Origin: Harmothoe impar
Taxonomy: Eukaryota > Annelida > Polychaeta > Phyllodocida > Polynoidae
NCBI GenBank assembly: GCA_947462335.1
Contig: OX381707.1
Location: forward strand, 12,021,055-12,085,054
DNA length: 64,000 bases
Direction of reading: 5' to 3'
Part shown: piece by piece, positions 37,794-48,922 of the stretch
How the letters are laid out: each line of letters begins with the position of its first letter
How positions within the stretch are numbered: position 1 is the first letter of the stretch
Made by a program: the position numbers and the translations under genes
Notes under the pieces: model-generated
Seen by the model: only the letters and a program-made list of their open reading frames with translations
Database searches by the model: none
What the model was told of the DNA's origin: nothing

Positions 37794-38489
37794 ATGAATG
37801 GTGTTAAACAAAAACCTCTGGGAACATTGTTTGATTACTGCTGTCCATGTACCTGATTACTTCATAGTTTGGGATATCCTCTAGGCGTGAACATGGCTCG
37901 CTCTCCTCCCTTTGGCCTGGCCCCGGACCGCAGGACACCCAAATGGCCGAAAAAGGGTCATCGCTTTGTTATTTAAGGACATCTTACTGGCACTGCCTCA
38001 CTGGTAATATTTTTACCATCTGTTTATGAATGGTGTTAAACAAAAGCCTCTGGGAACCTTGTTTGATTACTGCTGTCCATGTACCTGATTACTTCATAGT
38101 TTGGGATATCCTCTAGGCGTGAACATGGCTCGCTCTCCTCCCTTTGGCCTGGCCCCGGACCGCAAGACACCCAAATGGCCGAAAAAGGGTCATCGCTTGG
38201 TTATTTAAGGACATCTTACTGGCACTGCCTCACTGGTAATATTTTCACCAGCTGTTTATGAATGGTGTTAAACAAAAGCCTCTGGGAACCTCGTTTGATT
38301 ACTGCTGTCCATGTACCTGATTACTTCATAGTTTGGGATATCCTCTAAGCGTGAACATGGCTCGCTCTCCTCCCTTCTGACTGGCCCCGGACCGCAAGAC
38401 ACTGAAATGGCCGAAAAAGGGTCATCGCTTGGTTATTTAAGGACATCTTACTGGCACTGCCTCACTGGTAATATTTTCACCATCTGTTC
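37794..38489 (+). repeat. 3-monomer HOR, copy 2 (696 bp)
   Basis: This is a tandem copy of 37098-37793. I noticed no internal differences, which suggests a recent event. The next unit (38490, ccgcgagacaccc) is the last C-type unit before block D. Confidence 0.88.
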
Positions 38490-39185
38490 ATGAATGGTGT
38501 TAAACAAAAGCCTCTGGGAACCTTGTTTGATTACTGCTGTCCATGTACCTGATTACTTCATAGTTTGGGATATCCTCTAGGCGTGAACATGGCTCGCTCT
38601 CCTCCCTTTGGCCTGGCCCCGGACCGCGAGACACCCAAATGGCCGAAAAAGGGTCATCGCTTGGTTATTTAAGGACATCTTACTGGCACTGCCTCACTGG
38701 TAATATTTTCACCATCTGTTTATGAATGGTGTTAAACAAAAGCTTCTGGGAACCTTGTCTGATTACTGCTGTCCATGTACCTGTTTACTTCATAGTTTGG
38801 GATATCCTCTAGGCGTGAACATGGCTCGCTCTCCTCCCTTTGGCCTGGCCCCAGACCGCAGGACACCGAAAAGGCCGAAAAAGGGTCATCGCTTGGCTAT
38901 TTAAGGACATCTTACTGGCACTGCCTCACTGGTAATATTTTCACCATCTGTTTATGAATGGTGTTAAAGAAAAGCCTCTGGGAACCTTGTTTGATTACTG
39001 CTGTCCATGTACCTGTTTACCTCATAGTTTGGGATATCCTCTAGGCGTGAACATGGCTCGCTCTCCTCCCTTCGGCCTGGCCCCAGACCGCAGGACACCG
39101 AAAAGGCCGAAAAAGGGTCATCGCTTGGTTATTTAAGGACATCTTACTGGCACTGCCTCACTGGTAATATTTTCACCATCTGTTT

Positions 39186-39649
39186 ATGAATGGTGTTAAA
39201 GAAAAGCCTCTGGGAACCTTGTTTGATTACTGCTGTCCATGTACCTGTTTACTTCACAGTTTGGGATATCCTCTAGGCGTGAACATGGCTCGCTCTCCTC
39301 CCTTCGGCCTGGCCCCAGACCGCAGGACACCGAAAAGGCTGAAAAAGGGTCATCGCTTGATAATTTAAGGACATCTTACTGGCACTGCCTCACTGGTAAT
39401 ATTTTCACCATCTGTTTATGAATGGTGTTAAAGAAAAGCCTCTGGGAACCTTGTTTGATTACTGCTGTCCCTGTACCTGTTTACTTCATAGTTTGGGATA
39501 TCCTCTAGGCGTGAACATGGCTCGCTCTCCTCCCTTTGGCCTGGCCCCAGACCGCAGGACACCGAAAAGGCCGAAAAAGGGTCATCGCTTGGTAATTTAA
39601 GGACATCTTACTGGCACTGCCTCAATGGTAATATTTTCACCATCTGTTT
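39186..39649 (+). repeat. D dimer at 15-monomer spacing, copy 1
   Basis: A cacagtttggg unit ending in cgcttgataattta is followed by a unit with gtccctgtacc and ctttggcc. The same pair returns at 42660 with an offset of 3474 bp (15 units less the 6-bp deletion in 41506). The gataattta unit also occurs singly at 39882 and 43356. Confidence 0.7.
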
Positions 39650-40577
39650 ATGAATGGTGTTAAAGAAAAGCCTCTGGGAACCTTGTTTGATTACTGCTGT
39701 CCATGTACCTGTTTACTTCATAGTTTGGGATATCCTCTAGGCGTGAACATGGCTCGCTCTCCTCCCTTCGGCCCTGCCCCAGACCGCAGGACACCGAAAA
39801 GGCCGAAAAAGGGTCATCGCTTGGTTATTTAAGGACATCTTACTGGCACTGCCTCACTGGTAATATTTTCACCATCTGTTTATGAATGGTGTTAAAGAAA
39901 AGCCTCTGGGAACCTTGTTTGATTACTGCTGTCCATGTACCTGTTTACTTCACAGTTTGGGATATCCTCTAGGCGTGAACATTGCTCGCTCTCCTCCCTT
40001 CGGCCCTGCCCCAGACCGCAGGACACCGAAAAGGCTGAAAAAGGGTCATCGCTTGATAATTTAAGGACATCTTACTGGCACTGCCTCACTGGTAATATTT
40101 TCACCATCTGTTTATGAATGGTGTTAAAGAAAAGCCTCTGGGAACCTTGTTTGATTACTGCTGTCCATGTACCTGTTTACTTCATAGTTTGGGATATCCT
40201 CTAGGCGTGAACATGGCTCGCTCTCCTCCCTTCGGCCTGGCCCCAGACCGCAGGACACCGAAAAGGCCGAAAAAGGGTCCTTGCTTGGTTATTTAAGGAC
40301 ATCTTACTGGCACTGCCTCACTGGTAATATTTTCACCATCTGTTTATGAATGGTGTTAAAGAAAAGCCTCTGGGAACCTTGTTTGATTACTGCTGTCCAT
40401 GTACCTGTTTACTTCATAGTTTGGGATATCCTCTAGGCGTGAACATGGCTCGCTCTCCTCCCTTCGGCCTTGCCCCAGACCGCAGGACACCGAAAAGGCC
40501 GAAAAAGGGTCATCGCTTGGTTATTTAAGGACATCTTACTGGCACTGCCTCACTGGTAATATTTTCACCATCTGTTT

Positions 40578-41041
40578 ATGAATGGTGTTAAAGAAAAGCC
40601 TCTGGGAACCTTGTTTGATTACTGCTGTCCATGTACCTGTTTACTTCATAGTTTGGGATATCCTCTAGGCGTGAACATGGCTCGCTCTCCTCCCTTCGGC
40701 CTGGCCCCAGACCGCAGGACACCGAAAAGGCCGAAAAAGGGTCATTGCTTGGTTATTTAAGGACATCTTACTGGCACTGCCTCACTGGTAATATTTTCAC
40801 CATCTGTTTATGAATGGTGTTAAAGAAAAGCCTCTGGGAACCCTGTTTGATTACTGCTGTCCATGTACCTGTTTACTTCATAGTTTGGGATATCCTCTAG
40901 GCGTGAACATGGCTCGCTCTCCTCCCTTCGGCCTGGCCCCAGACCGCAGGACACCGAAAAGGCCGAAAAAGGGTCATTGCTTGGTTATTTAAGGACATCT
41001 TACTGGCACTGCCTCACTGGTAATATTTTCACCATCTGTTT
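40578..41041 (+). repeat. Adjacent near-identical monomers (single-unit duplication)
   Basis: Units 40578 and 40810 both end in gtcattgcttgg and differ visibly only at aaccttg versus aaccctg. This suggests a one-monomer tandem duplication. Confidence 0.65.
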
Positions 41042-41273
41042 ATGAATGGTGTTAAAGAAAAGCCTCTGGGAACCTTGTTTGATTACTGCTGTCCATGTAC
41101 CTGTTTACTTCATAGTTTGGGATATCCTCTAGGCGTGAACATGGCTCGCTCTCCTCCCTTCGGCCTGGCCCCAGACCGCAGGACACCGAAAAGGCCGAAA
41201 AAGGGTCATCGCTTGGTTATTTAAGGACATCTTACTGGCACTGCCTCACTGGTAATATTTTCACCATATGTTT

Positions 41274-42427
41274 ATGAATGGTGTTAAAGAAAAGCCTCTG
41301 GGAACCTTGTTTGATTACTGCTGTCCATGTACCTGTTTACTTCATAGTTTGGGATATCCTCTAGGCGTGAACATGGCTCGCTCTCCTCCCTTCGGCCTGG
41401 CCCCTGACCGCAGGCTACCGAAAAAGCCTAAAAAGGGTCATCACTTGGTTATTTAAGGACATCTTACTGGCACTGCCTCACTGGTAATATTTTCACCATC
41501 TGTTTATGAATGGTGTTAAAGAAAAGCCTCTGGGAACCTTGTTTGATTACTGCTGTACCTGTTTACTTCATAGTTTGGGATATCCTCTAGGCGTGAACAT
41601 GGCTCGCTCTCCTCCCTTCGGCCTGGCCCCGGACCGCAAGACACCGAAATGGCTGAAAAAGGGTCATCGCTTGGTTATTTAAGGACATCTTACTGGCACT
41701 GCCTCACTGGTAATATTTTCACCATCTGTTTATGAATGGTGTTAAAGAAAAGCCTCTGGGAACCTTGTTTGATTACTGCTGTCCATGTACCTGTTTACTT
41801 CATAGTTTGGGATATCCTCTAGGCGTGAACATGGCTCGCTCTCCTCCCTTCGGCCTGGCCCCAGACCGCAGGACACCGAAAAGGCCGAAAAAGGGTCATC
41901 GCTTGGTTATTTAAGGACATCTTACTGGCACTGCCTCACTGGTAATATTTTCACCATCTGTTTATGAATGGTGTTAAAGAAAAGCCTCTGGGAACCTTGT
42001 TTGATTACTGCTGTCCATATACCTGTTTACTTCATAGTTTGGGATATCCTCTAGGCGTGAACATGGCTCGCTCTCCTCCCTTCGGCCTGGCCCCAGACCG
42101 CAGGACACCGAAAAGGCCGAAAAAGGGTCATCGCTTGGTTATTTAAGGACATCTTACTGGCACTGCCTCACTGATAATATTTTCACCATATGTTTATGAT
42201 TGGTGTTAAAGAAAAGCCTCTGGGAACCTTGTTTGATTACTGCTGTCCATGTACCTGTTTACTTCATAGTTTGGGATATCCTCTAGGCGTGAACATGGCT
42301 CGCTCTCCTCCCTTCGGCCTGGCCCCAGACCGCAGGCTACCGAAAAGGCCGAAAAAGGGTCATCGCTTGGTTATTTAAGGACATCTTACTGGCACTGCCT
42401 CACTGGTAATATTTTCACCATCTGTTT
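41274..42427 (+). repeat. Segment bounded by two ccatatg/gcaggctacc monomers
   Basis: Units 41274 and 42196 both follow tcaccatatgttt and both carry ccgcaggctacc. They are spaced 922 bp, that is four monomers minus the 6-bp deletion of unit 41506. Unit 44516 also has gcaggctacc. Confidence 0.65.
41506..41731 (+). repeat. 226-bp D/A chimeric monomer
   Basis: The 5' part is D-type (gttaaagaaaag, gtttac). The 3' part reads ccggaccgcaag and aaatggctgaaaaagg, as in block-A unit 1840. Six bases (ccatgt) are missing between gctgt and acctg, a deletion flanked by a short tgt repeat. It is isolated among D units. Confidence 0.82.
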
Positions 42428-42659
42428 ATGAATGGTGTTAAAGAAAAGCCTCTGGGAACCTTGTTTGATTACTGCTGTCCATGTACCTGTTTACTTCATA
42501 GTTTGGGATATCCTCTAGGCGTGAACATGGCTCGCTCTCCTCCCTTCGGCCTGGCCCCAGACCGCAGGACACCGAAAAGGCCGAAAAAGGGTCATCGCTT
42601 GGTTATTTAAGGACATCTTACTGGCACTGCCTCACTGGTAATATTTTCACCATCTGTTT

Positions 42660-43123
42660 ATGAATGGTGTTAAAGAAAAGCCTCTGGGAACCTTGTTTGA
42701 TTACTGCTGTCCATGTACCTGTTTACTTCACAGTTTGGGATATCCTCTAGGCGTGAACATTGCTCGCTCTCCTCCCTTCGGCCTGGCCCCAGACAGCAGG
42801 ACACGGAAAAGGCTGAAAAAGGGTCATCGCTTGATAATTTAAGGACATCTTACTGGCACTGCCTCACTGGTAATATTTTCACCATCTGTTTATGAATGGT
42901 GTTAAAGAAAAGCCTCTGGGAACCTTGTTTGATTACTGCTGTCCCTGTACCTGTTTACTTCATAGTTTGGGATATCCTCTAGGCGTGAACATGGCTCGCT
43001 CTCCTCCCTTTGGCCTGGCCCCAGACCGCAGGACACCGAAAAGGCCGAAAAAGGGTCATCGCTTGGTTATTTAAGGACATCTTACTGGCACTGCCTCACT
43101 GGTAATATTTTCACCATCTGTTT
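42660..43123 (+). repeat. D dimer at 15-monomer spacing, copy 2
   Basis: This is the partner of 39186-39649 with extra changes (acattgctc, agacagcagg, cacggaaaagg). The acattgctc base is shared with 39882 and 43356, so several exchanges contributed. Confidence 0.68.
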
Positions 43124-43587
43124 ATGAATGGTGTTAAAGAAAAGCCTCTGGGAACCTTGTTTGATTACTGCTGTCCATGTACCTGTTTACTTCACAGTTT
43201 GGGATATCCTCTAGGCATGAACATGGCTCGCTCTCCTCCCTTCGGCCTGGCCCCAGACCGCAGGACACCGAAAAGGCCGAAAAAGGGTCATCGCTTGGTT
43301 ATTTAAGGACATCTTACTGGCACTGCCTCACTGGTAATATTTTCACCATCTGTTTATGAATGGTGTTAAAGAAAAGCCTCTGGGAACCTTGTTTGATTAC
43401 TGCTGTCCATGTACCTGTTTACTTCACAGTTTGGGATATCCTCTAGGCGTGAACATTGCTCGCTCTCCTCCTTTCGGCCTGGCCCCGGACCGCAGGACAC
43501 CGAAAAGGCTGAAAAAGGGTCATCGCTTGATAATTTAAGGACATCTTACTGGCACTGCCTCACTGGTAATATTTTCACCATCTGTTC

Positions 43588-46500
43588 ATGAATGGTGTTA
43601 AAGAAAAGCCTCTGGGAACCTTGTTTGATTACTGCTGTCCATGTACCTGTTTACTTCATAGTTTGGGATATCCTCTAGGCGTGAACATGGCTCGCTCTCC
43701 TCCCTTCGGCCTGGCCCCAGACCGCAGGACACCGAAAAGGCCGAAAAAGGGTCATCCCTTGGTTATTTAAGGACATCTTACTGGCACTGCCTCACTGGTA
43801 ATATTTTCACCATCTGTTTATGAATGGTGTTAAAGAAAAGCCTCTGGGAACCTTGTTTGATTACTGCTGTCCATGTACCTGTTTACTTCATAGTTTGGGA
43901 TATCCTCTAGGCGTGAACATGGCTCGCTCTCCTCCCTTTGGCCTGGCCCCAGACCGCAGGACACAGAAAAGGCCGAAAAAGGGTCATCGCTTGGTTATTT
44001 AAGGACATCTTACTGGCACTGCCTCACTGGTTATATTTTCACCATCTGTTTATGAATGGTGTTAAAGAAAAGCCTCTGGGAACCGTGTTTGATTACTGCT
44101 GTCCATGTACCTGTTTACTTCATAGTTTGGGATATCCTCTAGGCTTGAACATGGCTCCCTCTCCTCCCTTTGGCCTGGCCCCAGACCGCAGGACACCGAA
44201 AAGGCCGAAAAAGGGTCATCGCTTGGTTATTTAAGGACATCTTACTGGCACTGCCTCACTGGTAATATTTTCACTATCTGTTTATGAATGGTGTTAAAGA
44301 AAAGCCTCTGGGAACCTTGTTTGATTACTGCTGTCCATGTACCTGTTTACTTCATAGTTTGGGATATCCTCTAGGCGTGAACATGGCTCGTTCTCCTCCC
44401 TTCGGCCTGGCCCCAGACCGCAGGACACCGAAAAGGCCCAAAAAGGGTCATCGCTTGGTTATTTAAGGACATCTTACTGGCACTGCCTCACTGGTAATAT
44501 TTTCACCATCTGTTTATGAATGGTGTTAAAGAAAAGCCTCTGGGAACCTTGTTTGATTACTGCTGTCCATGTACCTGTTTACTTCATAGTTTGGGATATC
44601 CTCTAGGCGTGAACATGGCTCGGTCTCCTCCCTTCGGCCTGGCCCCAGCCCGCAGGCTACCGAAAAGGCCAAAAAACGGTCATCGCTTGGTTATTTAAGG
44701 ACATCTTACTGGCACTGCCTCACTGGTAATATTTTCACCATCTGTTTATGAATGGTGTTTAAGAAAAGCCTCTGGGAACCTAGTTTGATTACTGCTGTCC
44801 ATGTACCTGTTTACTTCATAGTTTGGGATATCCTCTAGGCGTGAACATGGCTCGCTCTCCTCCCTTCGGCCTGGCCCCAGACCGCAGGACACCTAAAAGG
44901 CCGAAAAAGGGTCATCGCTTGGTTATTTAAGGACATCTTACTGGCACTGCCTCACTGGTAATATTTTCACCATCTGTTTATGAATGGTGTTAAAGAAAAG
45001 CCTCTGGGAACCTTGTTTGATTACTGCTGTCCATGTACCTGTTTACTTCATAGTTTGGGATATCCTCTAGGCGTGAGCATGGCTCGCTCTCCTCCCTTCA
45101 GCCTGGCCCCAGACCGCAGGACACAGAAAAGGCCGAAAAAGGGTCATCGCTTGGTTATTTAAGGACATCTTACTGGCACTGCCTCACTGGTAATATTTTC
45201 ACCATCTGTTTATGAATGGTGTTAAAGAAAAGCCTTTGGGAACCTTGTTTGATTACTGCTGTCCATGTACCTGTTTACTTCATAGTTTGGGATATCCTCT
45301 AGGCGTGAACATGGCTCGCTCTCCTCCCTTCGGCCTGGCCCCACACCGCAGGACACCGAAAAGGCCGAAAAAGGGTCATCGCTTGGTTATTTAGGACATC
45401 TTACTGGCACTGCCTCACTGGTAATATTTTGTACCATCTGTTTATGAATGGTGTTAAAGAAAAGCCTCTGGGAACCTTGTTTGATTATTGCTGTCAATGT
45501 ACCTGTTTACTTCATAGTTTGGGATATCCTCTAGGCGTGAACATGGCTCGCTCTCCTCCCTTCGGCCTGGCACCAGACCGCAGGACACCGAAAAGGCCGA
45601 AAAAGGGTCATCGCTTGGTTATTTAAGGACATCTTACTGGCACTGCCTCACTGGTAATATTTTCACCATCTGTTCATGAATGGTGTTAAAGAAAAGCCTC
45701 TGGGAACCTTGTTTGATTACTGCTGTCCATGTCCCTGTTTACTTCATAGTTTGGGATATCCTCTAGGCGTGAACATGGCTCGCTCTCCTCCCTTCGGCCT
45801 GGCCCCAGACCGCAGGACACCCAAAAGGCCGAAAAAGGGTCATCGCTTGGTTATTTAAGGACATCTTACTGGCACTGCCTCACTGGTAATATTTTCACCA
45901 TCTGTTTATGAATGGTGTTAAAGAAAAGCCTCTGGGAACCTTGTTTGATTACTGCTGTCCATGTACCTGTTTACTTCATAGTTTGGGATATCCTCTAGGC
46001 GTGAACATGGCTCGCTCTCCGCCCTTCGGCCTGGCCCCGGACCGCAGGACACCGAAAAGGCCGAAAAAGGGTCATCGCTTGGTTATTTAAGGACATCTTA
46101 CTGGCACTGCCTCACTGGTAATATTTTCACCATCTGTTTATGAATGGTGTTAAAGAAAAGCCTCTGGGAACCTTGTTTGATTACTGCTGTCCATGTACCT
46201 GTTTACTTCATAGTTTGGGATATCCTCTAGGCGTGAACATGGCTCGCTCTCCTCCCTTCGGCCTGGCCCCAGACCGCAGGACACCGAAAAGGCCGAAAAA
46301 GGGTCATCGCTTGGTTATTTAAGGACATCTTACTGGCACTGCCTCACTGGTAATATTTTCACCATCTGTTTATGAATGGTGTTAAAGAAAAGCCTCTGGG
46401 AACCTTGTTTGATTACTGCTGTCCATGTACCTGTTTACTTCATAGTTTGGGATATCCTCTAGGCGTGAGCATGGCTAGCTCTCCTTCCTTCAGCCTGGCC

Positions 46501-46603
46501 CCAGACCGCAGGACACCGAAAAGGCCGAAAAAGGGTCATCGCTTGGTTATTTAAGGACATCTTACTGGCACTGCCTCACTGGTAATATTTTAACCATCTG
46601 TTT
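43588..46603 (+). repeat. Varied family-D monomers without clear higher-order repeat
   Basis: Thirteen units carry scattered private changes: acacagaaaagg (43820, 44980), gaaccgtg with aggcttgaac (44052), cagcccgcaggctacc (44516), gtttaagaaaag with cctagtttg (44748), gtgagcatgg with cttcagcc (44980, 46372), and gtccctg (45676). Unit 45212 lacks one A (tatttaggac) and gains one base just after (attttgtacc), so its length is kept. Confidence 0.75.
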
Positions 46604-48922
46604 ATGAATGGTGTTAAAGAAAAGCCTCTGGGAACCTTGTTTGATTACTGCTGTCCATGTACCTGTTTACTTTATAGTTTGGGATATCCTCTAGGCATGA
46701 ACATGGCTCGCTCTCCTCCCTTCGGCCTGGCCCCAGACCGCAGGACACCGAAAAGGCCGAAAAAGGGTCATCGCTTGGTTATTTAAGGACATCTTACTGG
46801 CACTGCCTCACTGGTAATATTTTCACCATCTGTTTATGAATGGTGTTAAAGAAAAGCCTCTCGGAACCTTGTTTAATTCCTGCTGTCCATGTACCTGTTT
46901 ACTTCATAGTTTGGGATATCCTCTAGGCGTGAACATGGCTCGCTCTCCTCCCTTCGGCCTGGCCCCAGACCGCAGGACACCGAAAAGGCCGAAAAAGGGT
47001 CATCCCTTGGTTATTTAAGGACATATTACTGGCACTGCCTCACTGGTAATATTTTCACCATCTGTTTATGAATGGTGTTAAAGAAAAGCCTCTGGGAACC
47101 TTGTTTGATTACTGCTGTCCATGTACCTGTTTACTTCATAGTTTGGGATATCCTCTAGGCGTGAACATGGCTCGCTCTCCTCCCTTCGGCCTGGCCCCGG
47201 ACCGCAGGACACGGAAAAGGCTGAAAAAGGGTCATCGCTTGGTTATTTAAGGACATCTTACTGGCACTGCCTCACTGGTAATATTTTCACCATCTGTTTA
47301 TGAATGGTGTTAAAGAAAAGCCTCTGGGAACCTTGTTTGATTACTGCTGTCCATGTACCTGTTTACTTCATAGTTTGGGATATCCTCTAGGCGTGAACAT
47401 GGCTCGCTCTCCTCCCTTCGGCCTGGCCCCAGACCGCAGGACACCGAAAAGGCCGAAAAAGGGTCATCGCTTGGTTATTTAAGGACATCTTACTGGCACT
47501 GCCTCACTGGTAATATTTTCACCATCTGTTTATGAATGGTGTTAAAGAAAAGCCTCTGGGAACCTTGTTTGATTACTGCTGTCCATGTACCTGTTTACTT
47601 CATAGTTTGGGATATCCTCTAGGCGTGAACATGGCTCGCTCTCCTCCCTTCGGCCTGGCCCCAGACCGCAGAACACCGAAAAGGCCGAAAAAGGGTCATC
47701 CCTTGGTTATTTAAGGACATATTACTGTCACTGCCACACTGGTAATATTTTCACCATCTGTTTATGAATGGTGTTAAAGAAAAGCCTCTGGGAACCTTGT
47801 TTGATTACTGCTGTCCATGTCCCTGTTTACTTCATAGTTTGGGATATCCTCTAGGCGTGAACATGGCTCGCTCTCCTCCCTTCGGCCTGGCCCCAGACCG
47901 CAGGACACCGAAAAGGCCGAAAAAGGGTCATCGCTTGGTTATTTAAGGACATCTTACTGGCACTGCCTCACTGGTAATATTTTCACCATCTGTTTATGAA
48001 TGGTGTTAAAGAAAAGCCTCTGGGAACCTTGTTTGATTACTGCTGTCCATGTACCTGTTTACTTCATAGTTTGGGATATCCTCTAGGCGTGAACATGGCT
48101 CGCTCTCCTCCCTTCGGCCTGGCCCCAGACCGCAGAACACCGAAAAGGCCGAAAAAGGGTCATCCCTTGGTTATTTAAGGACATATAACTGGCACTGCCT
48201 CACTGGTAATATTTTCACCATCTGTTTATGAATGGTGTTAAACAAAAGCCTCTTGGAACCTTGTTTGATTACTGCTGTCAATGTACCTGTTTACTTCATA
48301 GTTTGGGATATCCTCTAGGCGTGAACATGGCTCGCTCTCCTCCCTTCGGCCTGGCCCCAGACCGCAGGACACCGAAAAGGCCGAAAAAGGGTCATCGCTT
48401 GGTTATTTAAGGACATCTTACTGGCACTGCCTCACTGGTAATATTTTCACCATCTGTTTATGAATGGTGTTAAAGAAAAGCCTTTGGGAACCTTGTTTGA
48501 TTACTGCTGTCCATGTACCTGTTTACTTCATAGTTTGGGATATCCTCTAGGCGTGAACATGGCTCGCTCTCCTCCCTTCTGCCTGGCCCCAGACCGCAGG
48601 ACACCGAAAAGGCCGAAAAAGGGTCATCGCTTGGTTATTTAAGGACATCTTACTGGCACTGCCTCACTGGTAATATTTTCACCATCTGTTATGAATGGTG
48701 TTAAAGAAAAGCCTCTGGGAACCTTGTTTGATTACTGCTGTCCATGTACCTGTTTACTTCATAGTTTGGGATATCCTCTAGGCGTGAACATGGCTCGCTC
48801 TCCTCCCTTCGGCCTGGCCCCAGACCGCAGGACACCGAAAAGGCCGAAAAAGGGTCATCGCTTGGTTATTTAAGGACATCTTACTGGCACTGCCTCACTG
48901 GTAATATTTTAACCATCTGTTT
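46604..48922 (+). repeat. 10-monomer HOR in block D, copy 1 (2319 bp)
   Basis: Unit order is: ttttaaccatc with ctttatag; ctctcggaacc with gtttaattcc; acacggaaaaggctg; plain; cgcagaacacc; gtccctg; cgcagaacacc with catataac; gttaaacaaaag with gtcaatg; gcctttggg with cttctgcc; plain. Unit 48460-48690 lost one T (ctgttatg), giving 231 bp. Confidence 0.9.

Larger units (their letters stand above)
10400..38700 (+). repeat. Block C: family-C monomers with layered higher-order repeats
   Basis: About 122 monomers share gtacctgatt (variants gtaccttatt and gtacctcatt), ccggaccgcaag and aaatggccgaaaaagg. Recurrent sub-types are: tgactggcc units; gaatactg with ggtcccgg; gtaaaac with aaattggcg; cttatt; aaaaacctc with cttttagg; gtttaac with tcctgtcc; cctgaac; ctccaccc; and gctctgctcc. 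Their order defines the HORs listed below. The tgatta variant places an in-frame TGA in most units. Confidence 0.9.

Noticed and set aside
43938..44234. 98-codon plus-strand frame spanning two monomers
   Set aside because: It is created by one private change near the unit junction (ggttatatt). It has no counterpart in neighbouring units, so it is a chance read-through.
45391..45435. Apparent frameshift unit with an altered length near 45390-45435
   Set aside because: One A is lost (tatttaggac) and one base is gained about 40 bp later (attttgtacc). Net length is 232 bp, so it is not a separate structural feature.
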